Source of the DNA: Mesonia maritima
GTDB lineage: Bacteria > Bacteroidota > Bacteroidia > Flavobacteriales > Flavobacteriaceae
Direction of reading: 5' to 3'
DNA: 64,000 bases
NCBI RefSeq assembly: GCF_042433895.1
Contig: NZ_JBHLUA010000006.1
Span: forward strand, 62,001-126,000
Shown one piece after another: positions 9,175-17,649 of this stretch; the first letter of the stretch is position 1; every line of letters starts with the position of its first letter. Below the pieces are notes generated by a model, which searched no databases, had not been told where the DNA came from, and was given only the letters and a program-made list of their open reading frames with translations. A program made the position numbers and the translations under genes.

Positions 9175-10024
9175 TTTTTTCAGAAAGTAAATTAATATCT
9201 TCGCTGCTTTTCTTTATTAGATTTTTAAAAATATCGTCTAATTCTAAAGCGGTTTCATTAAGATAAGGTAAAATACTCATTTTAAATTCATCTTGGGTAG
9301 AATTTTCAGCTAAATTTAACAAACCTAATATTCTGCTTAAAGGTTCCTGCAGATTATGAGAAATGGATTGCAGAATATCAATTAAGCGCTCATTTCGTTC
9401 CACAACGTGTTTTGTTCTTACTTTTATAATTGCTTTTTGTGTGTTTACAATAGATTCAATTTCTCGATTTTTATGATCGATTTCGGTTAACGCAATTTCT
9501 AAATTTTTGTTCTTCTCCTCTAGCCTATTTTGAAGTCGAATTTGTTTTATTTTATTGAAAAAAGCATCTATTAAAATGCGTAAAATTTCAACATCGTCCA
9601 TCCCGAATTTTCGGTTTTCATCAGAAATTATACTTACACAAATATTTACGGAATTATAGTCAAAACATGACGCATACATTTCAGGATTAGTTAAAGCATT
9701 AGTTTCTAACTGAATGTATTTTTGCGCTTCTGCGTTAGAGAGTTGCTTTACAACCGGAACTTTTCTTTCTAATAAATCTTTTTCAAATTCAAATACTTCA
9801 ATTTCTTTCGATAAATACCTGAATTCTGGAACGGAAAATAAAAAACAAAGCGGAGAAACTTCAGAAATATAATTAATTCGCACGTAGTGGTAATTGAAAA
9901 AATATTTGAGGTTTTTATAAGTAACCTCAAGCGCTTCTTCTAAAGTCGTTGCTTTACTTAATTTGCTCGAGTATTTTGAAAAAGCTTCATAAGTAATGCG
10001 ATATTTAGATTGATTGAAATTCAA
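9164..10024 (-). CDS. GAF-HisKA protein lacking a HATPase domain
   Basis: Residues about 15-165 resemble a GAF sensor domain, followed by a coiled coil (about 165-210) and a HisKA helix with SISHNLQEPLSRI, which includes the phospho-acceptor histidine of the H-box (about residue 222). The protein ends about 60 residues later, so the N, G1 and G2 boxes that bind ATP are absent; there is no room for them because the receiver gene starts before this one ends. It cannot phosphorylate itself alone. It may dimerise with or be phosphorylated by another kinase, or pass phosphate to the overlapping receiver. Cysteines at SPLCF, ASCF and NICVS might matter in redox sensing. The gene follows the AhpD-like gene by three bases. 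Confidence 0.8.
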   Translation of the reverse strand: MNFNQSKYRITYEAFSKYSSKLSKATTLEEALEVTYKNLKYFFNYHYVRINYISEVSPLCFLFSVPEFRYLSKEIEVFEFEKDLLERKVPVVKQLSNAEAQKYIQLETNALTNPEMYASCFDYNSVNICVSIISDENRKFGMDDVEILRILIDAFFNKIKQIRLQNRLEEKNKNLEIALTEIDHKNREIESIVNTQKAIIKVRTKHVVERNERLIDILQSISHNLQEPLSRILGLLNLAENSTQDEFKMSILPYLNETALELDDIFKNLIKKSSEDINLLSEKNDQ

Positions 10025-10027
10025 GAA

Positions 10028-10603
10028 TTAGGCTTGCGCTTCCATTAATTCATTATCAATCTTTATTCCCGATAAATCTGCGATGGTGTTTAACATATTT
10101 ACCAAATCTGCTTGTGCCATTAATTCTTGAACTTCATCAGCATTAAAACCAGCATTTTTGAGTTCTTCAAAATCTTGATCATTTATTTCTGAATGATTTA
10201 AAGCAGCTTTGGTAACGATTTGAATCGCTTTTTTATAGCTATCTGGAATTAAAGGCGAATCTAAATTTTCAGTAATTTTAAAATTGATATTTTCATCAAT
10301 CATATCGGTCATACTATTCGCGAAAATACCGTGTGCTTGCTCGCAGTAATTGCAATTTCGTTCTTTAGAAACATTAAATATAATTAATTGTTTGAGAACG
10401 TTAGGAACATCTCCTAATAATAGTGTTGCTTTCAATTTTTCCCAATTTCCTTTTAATAAAACAGGATTACTTCCTTGACACTTAAACCAGTTTAACACAA
10501 ACGGAATTTGCATACTTTTCATAGTATCATCATAAATTGCTTTTACCTCGGGTTTAGCCTCTTCATAAGAAACTACTTTAAAACGGGTTGGTGTATTTTC
10601 CAT
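10028..10603 (-). CDS. Carboxymuconolactone decarboxylase/AhpD-like protein
   Basis: The core carries RNCNYCEQAHG (about residues 83-93), the CxxC-x-x-H motif of AhpD-type alkylhydroperoxidases, in which two cysteines and a histidine reduce peroxides. The length, 191 residues, fits the family. It is the first gene of a tight leftward operon with the GAF-HisKA protein and the receiver, which suggests a redox-related signalling unit. The substrate is unknown; many family members have no proven peroxidase activity, so AhpD-like is used in a structural sense. A promoter match lies about 30 bases upstream. Confidence 0.85.
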   Translation of the reverse strand: MENTPTRFKVVSYEEAKPEVKAIYDDTMKSMQIPFVLNWFKCQGSNPVLLKGNWEKLKATLLLGDVPNVLKQLIIFNVSKERNCNYCEQAHGIFANSMTDMIDENINFKITENLDSPLIPDSYKKAIQIVTKAALNHSEINDQDFEELKNAGFNADEVQELMAQADLVNMLNTIADLSGIKIDNELMEAQA

Positions 10604-10630
10604 ATAAAATATAGTGATTTAAAAAGTTTA

Positions 10631-10664
10631 CAAAATTAACTTACGAATACTTCAAAATATCCAA
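10631..10664 (-). promoter_or_regulatory. Possible promoter of the AhpD-like operon
   Basis: On the minus strand TAATTTTG (10638-10631) matches TAnnTTTG perfectly, and a TTG (10664-10662) lies 23 bases upstream, at the wide end of accepted spacing. Transcription would start near 10624, about 20 bases before the ATG at 10603. Confidence 0.45.
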
Positions 10665-11248
10665 ATTAATATTATTTTAACAGGATTCATCTATCATAAT
10701 TGCTGATAATAGAATAATCTAGGATTATTAAGTAAAATTATTTAATAACATACGTAAATTTTAAACTAATAGATTTTTAAAAAAAAATATATTATTAATC
10801 TTAATATGCGAAATTATAAGAGGAAATACTATTGACTTATTAAAATCGTTAGACTAAAGTTATCTTTCGGTAAAAAACTCAAATCTTTAGGTAAAAAGTT
10901 GTAAAAGAAACGTTGCTACAAAAAGTTTTTATTTACATGATAAATATGTTACAAAGCTCGAACCAATTAATAGAAGATGTAAAGCTTTTAGCCCATGTAT
11001 TGGCCGCTTAAAAAAGTAAATCTCTTATTTACCAATACTCAAACAAGTAATTTTGGGTAATGCCCCCTTATTGTCCCTTTGAGAAACAGAGCCTTTTCAG
11101 TATATATCTCTCGCTATAACCCCTTTTTTATTCTCAAATTATCGTTACACATAAAAAAGTAGTTATTGTCTATAACAACATGTTCTTGGGCTTCCCTACA
11201 ATTATAGCGACAAGTTGTATTGATAAAGAAATAAATTTCACCTTTCCA
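10665..11248. other. Gene-poor intergenic stretch with small repeats
   Basis: Nearly 700 bases separate the AhpD-like gene from tetR, and I see no convincing gene. Contents: a short palindrome AATAATCTAGGATTATT near 10712-10728; a 24-codon reading frame at 10937-11011 ending in LLAHVLAA that matches nothing I recognise; and a 9-base perfect inverted repeat, TCGCTATAA at 11111-11119 and its complement at 11202-11210. Base composition rises in G+C after about 11040, which may mark the left edge of a transferred segment. Confidence 0.35.
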
Positions 11249-11278
11249 TTGGCAGTAAAAAAAATATTTCTACATTTG
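11249..11278 (+). promoter_or_regulatory. Promoter of tetR
   Basis: TTG (11249-11251) is followed after 19 bases by TACATTTG (11271-11278), an exact Bacteroidota promoter. The predicted start point, near 11284, falls inside the operator at 11282-11295, which fits autorepression by TetR. Confidence 0.75.
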
Positions 11279-11281
11279 CAT

Positions 11282-11295
11282 ACCAAACGTTCGGT
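11282..11295. promoter_or_regulatory. TetR operator 1 (tetR start point)
   Basis: ACCAAACGTTCGGT is a 14-base near-palindrome (one mismatch) placed directly after the -7 box of tetR and ending three bases before its ATG. The same pattern, preceded by CAT, recurs at 11925 and 11996. Confidence 0.7.
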
Positions 11296-11298
11296 TTC

Positions 11299-11904
11299 AT
11301 GAAAGACTCTAAAGGACAGATATTAAAAACCTCCCTGCTTCTTTTTTTACAAAAAGGTTTTAAAGAAGTAACGATGAAAGAAATTGTAAAGAGTTCCGGC
11401 TTTTCAAAAGGAGCTTTTTATCATTATTTCAGCAGTAAAGAAGAGGTTTTTAAAGAAGTGATAGACGTTTATTTTAAACAAATGCTTCATTTGGATTATG
11501 AAACGCTCCCCTCCGATTCGTTAAAGTCTTTTTATCAGGCTAATTTAGATATTCACCAAAAACGGGACAAAATGATCCGTAGCTGGTACCAGGAAACTTT
11601 TGAGGGGGATTTCCCTAATAATATATATTACATATTGTTTGATGCCCTCAGACTATTGCCGGAAGTTAGAGAACAACAACAAAACAGGATTAAAGAAGAA
11701 GTAAAAGCCTGGGAAAAAGTAATTGAAAAAGCAAAAGCTAACGGAGAAATTAAAACGATAATTTCTTCGGAAAATTTAGCTAAACAGTTTGTATATAGTA
11801 GTGACGGGATTGCTATGCATATGGTAATGTTAAGTAGTTCTGATGAACTTTTTAAGGAAGTGAAAACGGTTTGGGAAAGTCTCTATGAGAGTATAAAAAC
11901 TTAA
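11299..11904 (+). CDS. TetR/AcrR family repressor of the RND efflux operon
   Basis: Residues about 1-50 form the TetR helix-turn-helix, with VTMKEIVKSSGFSKGAFYHYFSSKEEVF closely following the family pattern (longest identical run not quoted). The remaining 150 residues are the variable ligand-binding and dimerisation part. At 201 residues the length is typical. It lies directly upstream of, and in the same direction as, a TolC/MFP/RND operon, and palindromes of one type occur before itself and twice before the TolC gene, so it very likely represses both until an efflux substrate binds it. The inducer cannot be read from the sequence. Confidence 0.92.
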   Translation: MKDSKGQILKTSLLLFLQKGFKEVTMKEIVKSSGFSKGAFYHYFSSKEEVFKEVIDVYFKQMLHLDYETLPSDSLKSFYQANLDIHQKRDKMIRSWYQETFEGDFPNNIYYILFDALRLLPEVREQQQNRIKEEVKAWEKVIEKAKANGEIKTIISSENLAKQFVYSSDGIAMHMVMLSSSDELFKEVKTVWESLYESIKT

Positions 11905-11924
11905 AAAAATTTAATACAATACAT

Positions 11925-11938
11925 ACCGAATGGTCGGT
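11925..11938. promoter_or_regulatory. TetR operator 2 (upstream of TolC gene)
   Basis: ACCGAATGGTCGGT, preceded by ACAT and followed by TT, matches operator 1 in both half-sites. It starts 21 bases after the tetR stop and about 80 bases before the TolC-like ATG. Confidence 0.7.
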
Positions 11939-11995
11939 TTTAACAATTTAGTACTAATTAATCACATCTCTATTTTTTTTTTTAAACTTAAACAT

Positions 11996-12009
11996 ACCGA
12001 ACAGTCGGA
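11996..12009. promoter_or_regulatory. TetR operator 3 (upstream of TolC gene)
   Basis: ACCGAACAGTCGGA repeats operator 2 with the same flanks (ACAT before), 71 bases further on and ending seven bases before the ATG at 12017. I do not see a clean TAnnTTTG box between operators 2 and 3, so the efflux promoter itself is not located. Confidence 0.68.
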
Positions 12010-12016
12010 TTAAACT

Positions 12017-13378
12017 ATGAAAAGAATTAAAATACATAAAAAACTTCACCTGCTCTTCGGGGTACTGATGCATACTTTTCTGATAGCCAATGCTCAGGAA
12101 TCAAAAGAGTTATCCTTAAAAGACGCGCTGAATTATGCGCTCAGCCACAAAGCAGAAGCCAAAAAAGCGCAGTTAGCTATTTCTAAAAGTGAATATCAAA
12201 TTCAGGAAAAAAGATCAGAAATAATGCCCACCATAGCTTTAGATGGTAACCTGATTAATAATCCGATTCTTCAGGAAACCGCTTTGCCCGGTGAAATTCT
12301 GGGAGAACCCGGCAGCGTAGTAATGGCTCCTTTAGGACAAAAATGGAATGCCGATGGTGGAATTAATTTAACTCAGAAATTATTTGATCAATCGGTTTTT
12401 ATCGGATTGAAAGCGGCAAAATCCAGCCGGGAGTTTTACCAGATCAATCAGCAACTTACCGAAGAAAATGTAATCGAAAAAGTAGCTTCACAATATTACC
12501 ACACCCTCATTTTACAAGCCAATCTGACTACGGTAGATACTACCTATCAAAATACCGTAAAGATTCAGCAAATCATTATAAGTCAATTTGAAAACGGACT
12601 GGCTAAAGGAATAGATGTCAAGCGTATTCAGGTAAAAGTGGCTAACCTTCAGGCGCAGCAACAAGAACTTCGGAACTCCATTCAAATCAGTAAAAACACC
12701 CTCAAGTTTTTAACCGGTTTACCTATGGAGATGATGATTACTTTAACGGAAGAGTCCTCTCCCCGCTTACCTCAAAATGAAAAAGAAGCTTTTGACTTCA
12801 GTTCACTCAACGCTTATCAATTGCTAACGACAGAGAAAGAGTTACGCAACTATGCGTTACAGGAAAGCAAGGCAGCCATATATCCTACCCTTAGTCTTAG
12901 CGCTCAGTATCATTATCAGGGGTTAGGCGATACCTTCCCCATTGGAAAGGATGAAACCCAGCAGGTGTACTGGACGGATTATTCCAGTATCACCCTTAAC
13001 CTGCACATCCCTATTTTTTCAGGATTGAAAACACGCGCTAAAATAAGACAGGCACAATTAGATGTAGAAACCCTTCAACTGGACATAGAAGATAAAAAAC
13101 AATCACTTCAGGCCGATTTTGAAAACGCGAAAAATCAAATCAGAACTAGTGAAATTACGATTAAAAATCAGCAGCAAAATGTCGTGTTGGCAAAAGAAGT
13201 TGTAGAAGATATTCAGAACAACTACACGAACGGGCTCGCTCCGTTGACCGATGTACTGGATGCCGAAACTTCCCTGATCGAAGCACAAAATAATTATAAC
13301 AAGGCGGTACTCGATTATCGACTGGCACAACTAGACTATTTAAAATCAAAAGGTGAATTACAAACCCTCCTAAAATAA
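12017..13378 (+). CDS. TolC-family outer-membrane efflux protein
   Basis: A signal peptide ends near IANAQE. The mature protein shows the internal duplication of TolC proteins: two long helical regions rich in Q, N, A and K, each with an LxxAxxxYxxx-type helical hairpin (for example NALNYAL near the start and YNKAVLDYRLAQLDYLKSKG at the end, key residues only). Its 453 residues fit the family. It forms the outer-membrane channel for the adaptor and pump encoded next, seven and eight bases apart, so the three are one operon under TetR. Codons look richer in G and C than in genes outside this block. Confidence 0.93.
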   Translation: MKRIKIHKKLHLLFGVLMHTFLIANAQESKELSLKDALNYALSHKAEAKKAQLAISKSEYQIQEKRSEIMPTIALDGNLINNPILQETALPGEILGEPGSVVMAPLGQKWNADGGINLTQKLFDQSVFIGLKAAKSSREFYQINQQLTEENVIEKVASQYYHTLILQANLTTVDTTYQNTVKIQQIIISQFENGLAKGIDVKRIQVKVANLQAQQQELRNSIQISKNTLKFLTGLPMEMMITLTEESSPRLPQNEKEAFDFSSLNAYQLLTTEKELRNYALQESKAAIYPTLSLSAQYHYQGLGDTFPIGKDETQQVYWTDYSSITLNLHIPIFSGLKTRAKIRQAQLDVETLQLDIEDKKQSLQADFENAKNQIRTSEITIKNQQQNVVLAKEVVEDIQNNYTNGLAPLTDVLDAETSLIEAQNNYNKAVLDYRLAQLDYLKSKGELQTLLK

Positions 13379-13385
13379 GCAGAAA

Positions 13386-14450
13386 ATGAAAAAAATAATA
13401 TACAGCATAATCATTGGTGCCATAGTCCTTGGTGGGGCGATATACCTCCTTCTTTCCAACAAAGAGCAAAACCAGCAGGAAACCGCTTTGATTACTCAAA
13501 AGAACGACGCTATTAGCGTTAAGGTAGATACGGTAAAACGCATTACCCCGCAACTCAGCTACAGGAGTAACGGAACTTTTAAACCGGAACAGGAACTCAT
13601 CGTCACCCCTGAAACTACAGGCACTATTTTAGAAATTATGGTCAAAGAGGGCGACCAGGTACACAAAGGACAAACCCTGGCCTATCTCAAAAAAGATCAG
13701 GCCAAGGTATCCTATCAAAATGCCAATGCCAACTACCAAAATGCCTTAGAAAATTACGAACGTTACCAACGGGCGTACAAGACAGGCGGAGTAACCCAGG
13801 AGCAATTAGAACAAATGCAATTGCAGTTGGATAACGCTAAATCCAGCTTGGAAAATGCCAATCTGGATATTGAGGATACCCGCATTAAGGCTTCGATAAA
13901 CGGTGTGATCAATAAAAAATTCGTAGAAACGGGAGCTGTTGTAAATACAGGTACGTCCCTTTTTGAAATTGTAGATATCACTACTTTAAAACTTCAGGTA
14001 AGCGTCCCGGAACTACAGGTTTCTAATATTCAGTCAGGGCAGCAAGCGCAGATTCAATTAAACGTTTATCCTGATACCACATTTACCGGCAACGTTTCTT
14101 TTGTAGCCGCAAAAGCAGATGGTTCCCTTAATTTTCCGATAGAAATTACCTTACAAAACAGCCAAAATCATTCTTTAAAAGCCGGAATGTACGCCACGGC
14201 CATTTTTAATTTCTCTTCTGAAGAAATACAACCGATCAGCGTTATTTCCCGCAATGCCTTTACTGAAGGTTTGGGCGAAAGTGATGTTTTTGTGGTAAAA
14301 AACAACCAAGTCCACCTGCAAAAAGTACGAACAGGTAGAAACCTTAATAATCAGGTAGAAATTCTTGATGGCTTACAAGTTGGAGACGTGGTTGTGACTA
14401 GCGGACAGATCAATTTAGAAAATCAATCTGCTATACAAATTATTCAATAA
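13386..14450 (+). CDS. RND efflux periplasmic adaptor (membrane fusion protein)
   Basis: The 354-residue protein has an N-terminal membrane anchor (IIYSIIIGAIVLGGAIYLLL), a biotinyl/lipoyl-like half (ETTGTILEIMVKEGDQVHKG, about 72-91), a helical hairpin (about 100-160, with QEQLEQMQLQLDNAKSSLEN) and a beta-barrel (about 180-260, including the RxSxxGVI-like KASINGVINKKF). This is the standard HlyD/AcrA order. It bridges the inner-membrane pump at 14459 and the TolC channel at 12017. No Cys follows the anchor, so it is not a lipoprotein. Confidence 0.93.
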   Translation: MKKIIYSIIIGAIVLGGAIYLLLSNKEQNQQETALITQKNDAISVKVDTVKRITPQLSYRSNGTFKPEQELIVTPETTGTILEIMVKEGDQVHKGQTLAYLKKDQAKVSYQNANANYQNALENYERYQRAYKTGGVTQEQLEQMQLQLDNAKSSLENANLDIEDTRIKASINGVINKKFVETGAVVNTGTSLFEIVDITTLKLQVSVPELQVSNIQSGQQAQIQLNVYPDTTFTGNVSFVAAKADGSLNFPIEITLQNSQNHSLKAGMYATAIFNFSSEEIQPISVISRNAFTEGLGESDVFVVKNNQVHLQKVRTGRNLNNQVEILDGLQVGDVVVTSGQINLENQSAIQIIQ

Positions 14451-14458
14451 AAAAAGAT

Positions 14459-17400
14459 ATGAAACTAGCAGCAATACCTATCAAACGTCCTACAATTGTA
14501 GTGGTTCTTTTTACCATTCTTATTTTAGGCGGATTTTATAGCTACAGTAGGTTGGGCTATGAATTGTTACCAAAATTCAGCCTCAATTTAATTACTATTT
14601 CCACTCCATATCCCGGAGCTTCTTCCAGCGAAGTGGAAAATTCAGTAACGAAGAAAATAGAAGATGCTATTTCTTCGGTAGAAAATGTCAAAAAAATAGA
14701 ATCGAAATCTTTCGAAGGGCTTTCCACCGTAAGTTTAACCCTGACTTCGGATGCCGATGAGAATGAATCTTTGAATGATGCGCAGCGTAAAATCAATGCG
14801 ATTGAAAAAGACTTACCGGAAGATGTAGATCCGCCTTCACTTAGTAAATTTTCGCTTAGCGATTTGCCCATTATCACCATTGGTGCTACTGCCAATATGG
14901 AAGAAACCGAATTCTACGATTTACTGGATAAAAAGATAAAACCGGTACTTTCCAGTACCAAAGGCGTAGGCCAGGTCACTGTGATTGGAGGTTCTGAAAG
15001 GGAAATACAGGTGAATATTGATCCTGAAAAAGTAAAAGGTTTCAATCTGACCTTGCCCCAGGTGGTCAGTACCATTTTGGCTTCTAATATTGATTATCCT
15101 ACCGGAAATTTAAAGACTCGGCACAACCGGGTGCTCATCCGTTTATCGGGTAAGTATGAAAATGTGGAGGAGCTACGCAATTTGGTGGTGAGTTCCACCG
15201 ATGGAATTCAGGTACGGGTACGCGACATCGCTGAAGTAAGGGATACCCAAAAAGAGGTCAATAAAATTGCCCGTGTTAATGGCAAAGATGCCATTATAAT
15301 GCAGGTGATGAAACAGTCTGATGCCAATGCTGTAGAAGTGAGTGAAGCCATTCACCGCAGTTTACACCAAATGGAGGCGCAGTATGCCGGCAATCAGGTG
15401 AAATTACCCGTTGTAGATGACAGCAGTGAATTTACCTTGCAAGCCTCTGATGCGGTAATGCACGATTTGATTTTAGCGGTGGTATTGGTCGCCGTGGTAA
15501 TGCTGTTTTTCCTACATACCATACGTAACGCTTTTATTGTAATGGTTTCTATTCCCGCCTCGCTTATCGCCACGTTTATCGGGATGTACCTCTTGGGATA
15601 TACGCTAAACCTGATGAGTTTATTAGGCCTTTCGCTGGTGGTGGGTATTCTGGTAGATGATGCCATTGTAGTATTAGAAAACATTTACCGCCATATGGAA
15701 ATGGGGAAAAACCGGGTGCAGGCCGCTTATGACGGGATGATAGAAATCGGGTTTACCGTTTCAGCAATTACCCTGGTAATTGTGGTGGTATTTCTCCCCA
15801 TCGCGATGAGTACCGGATTGGTTTCCGATTTAATTGCGCAATTTTGTGTTACTGTTATCCTGGCGACCTTATTCTCCTTACTTTCTTCCTTCACCATTGT
15901 TCCCTGGCTTTCTTCCCGCTTCGGCAAACTAGGAAAAATCACCGGAAAAAATTTCTTTGAAAGAATCATTTTAGGTTTTGAAAAAGGACTGGATAGATTC
16001 ACCCATTTGGTAAGTGGTTTATTAAAATGGTCGCTGGTTCACAAAGGAAAAACCACCCTGATTGTGATGGTATTATTTATAGGTTCGTGTTCGCTTTTGG
16101 TAACAGGCTTTATTGGTGGTGAATTTCTTCCTCCGGTAGATCGCGGACAGTTTGTGGTACAATTGGAACTTAACAAAGATGCTTCTTTGGAAACCACGAA
16201 TCTGGCTACTCAAAAAGCGGAAAAAATACTGAGTCAACATCCTGAAGTAAACCGCTTAGTCACTACTGTGGGGCAAAGTAGTGACGGGACTGTCGGCACT
16301 CAGGAAACTCCTTTTAAATCTGAAATTACGGTAGCCTTAGTCGATAAAGCTGAGCGGAAAGATAAAACCACCGTATTTGCCGCCCAAGTGAAACGGGAAT
16401 TACAAAAAGCCCTGGTTGGGGTGAAAATTAAAACCGCTACGGTAAGTATTGTAGGAGGTGCTGACGACGCCCCGATATCCTTGACCATTACTGCTCCCAA
16501 TTATGCAGATGCTTTAGAATTTTCTAAAAAAGCGCTGGATTCTTTGGCAAAAGTTCCGGGAGCTACCCAAATAAAAAGCAGCGCAGAAAAAGGGAATCCT
16601 GAAGTACAGGTTTCCATAAACCGGGATAAAATGGCGGCTTTAGGTATTGCCTTGCAGGATGTGGGAATGGCTATGCAAACCGCTTTTAACGGCAACACCG
16701 ACGGGAAATTTCGGGCGGGAGCTTATGAGTATGACATCAACATTAAATACAATGCAGGGCATCGGTTGTCTATTCAGGATGTACGAGATATTTCTTTTGT
16801 GAATGCTGAAGGCAAACGGGTACAACTCTCCCAATTTTCGACTATTACTGAAGGTACCGGACCTAGTTTTCTAGAACGTCGGGACAAAAGTGCCGCTGTA
16901 ACTATTTCTGCACAAGCGGCAGGAAGACCTTCCGGCGATATTGCAGCCGAATGGGAAGAAGCTTTTGTCAAGATTCCGCGAGACAATGGCGTAAGTTATA
17001 TCTGGGGTGGCGATATGGAAAACCAGTCGGATAGCTTCGGAACTTTACTCGTCGCTTTATTAGCCGCTATTATTCTGGTCTATCTTATTCTGGTGGTTTT
17101 ATATGACAGTTACCTCTACCCATTGGTAGTGCTATTTTCCATTCCGCTTTCCTTTATTGGCGCACTTTGGGCCTTGGCACTTACTAATAATGCGCTGAAC
17201 ATATTTACCATTTTGGGAATTATTATGCTTATTGGATTAGTGGCAAAAAATGCCATTCTTCTAGTCGATTTCGCCAATCATCAGAAGGCAGAAGGGCAAG
17301 ATACTTTTACGGCCCTGGTGAATGCCAATCACGCCCGCTTACGCCCTATTTTAATGACGACCATCGCAATGGTGATTGGGATGATTCCTATTGCGCTGGC

Positions 17401-17590
17401 CAGTGGTGCCGGTGCTGAATTGAACAACGGATTGGCCTGGGTAATTATTGGCGGACTTATCAGTTCACTGCTGCTCACCCTGATTGTGGTACCGGTAGTT
17501 TATGCCGCTTTCGATAAGCTGGCTCTAAAATTTAAAGGGAAAAACCATAATGCAGAGGCCATCAATAATTTGGTCACCTCAAAAAATTAA
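14459..17590 (+). CDS. RND multidrug efflux pump, HAE-1 type
   Basis: The 1043-residue protein has the AcrB/MexB plan: first membrane helix at residues about 11-30, large periplasmic loop, helices 2-6, a second loop, helices 8-12. The proton relay is intact, with VDDAIVVLEN (Asp400-Asp401) in helix 4 and the Lys in LVAKNAILLVDFA (about 930) in helix 10. The signatures PGASSSEVENSVT and GEFLPPVDRGQF are those of the hydrophobe/amphiphile family rather than heavy-metal pumps. It should export toxic organic compounds by proton exchange, with the adaptor and TolC genes upstream. The drug range is unknown. The G+C-richer codon use suggests recent acquisition. Confidence 0.94.
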   Translation: MKLAAIPIKRPTIVVVLFTILILGGFYSYSRLGYELLPKFSLNLITISTPYPGASSSEVENSVTKKIEDAISSVENVKKIESKSFEGLSTVSLTLTSDADENESLNDAQRKINAIEKDLPEDVDPPSLSKFSLSDLPIITIGATANMEETEFYDLLDKKIKPVLSSTKGVGQVTVIGGSEREIQVNIDPEKVKGFNLTLPQVVSTILASNIDYPTGNLKTRHNRVLIRLSGKYENVEELRNLVVSSTDGIQVRVRDIAEVRDTQKEVNKIARVNGKDAIIMQVMKQSDANAVEVSEAIHRSLHQMEAQYAGNQVKLPVVDDSSEFTLQASDAVMHDLILAVVLVAVVMLFFLHTIRNAFIVMVSIPASLIATFIGMYLLGYTLNLMSLLGLSLVVGILVDDAIVVLENIYRHMEMGKNRVQAAYDGMIEIGFTVSAITLVIVVVFLPIAMSTGLVSDLIAQFCVTVILATLFSLLSSFTIVPWLSSRFGKLGKITGKNFFERIILGFEKGLDRFTHLVSGLLKWSLVHKGKTTLIVMVLFIGSCSLLVTGFIGGEFLPPVDRGQFVVQLELNKDASLETTNLATQKAEKILSQHPEVNRLVTTVGQSSDGTVGTQETPFKSEITVALVDKAERKDKTTVFAAQVKRELQKALVGVKIKTATVSIVGGADDAPISLTITAPNYADALEFSKKALDSLAKVPGATQIKSSAEKGNPEVQVSINRDKMAALGIALQDVGMAMQTAFNGNTDGKFRAGAYEYDINIKYNAGHRLSIQDVRDISFVNAEGKRVQLSQFSTITEGTGPSFLERRDKSAAVTISAQAAGRPSGDIAAEWEEAFVKIPRDNGVSYIWGGDMENQSDSFGTLLVALLAAIILVYLILVVLYDSYLYPLVVLFSIPLSFIGALWALALTNNALNIFTILGIIMLIGLVAKNAILLVDFANHQKAEGQDTFTALVNANHARLRPILMTTIAMVIGMIPIALASGAGAELNNGLAWVIIGGLISSLLLTLIVVPVVYAAFDKLALKFKGKNHNAEAINNLVTSKN

Positions 17591-17649
17591 GGGAATGCCC
17601 ACTCGTCTTAAAGAAAAAAACAAAACGAATAGGATAATCTGGTACAACG

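Noticed and set aside
9164..10024. Frameshifted histidine kinase, with its ATPase domain lost by mutation
   Set aside because: The gene overlaps the next one directly, leaving no room for a broken HATPase; the truncation looks like the native architecture.
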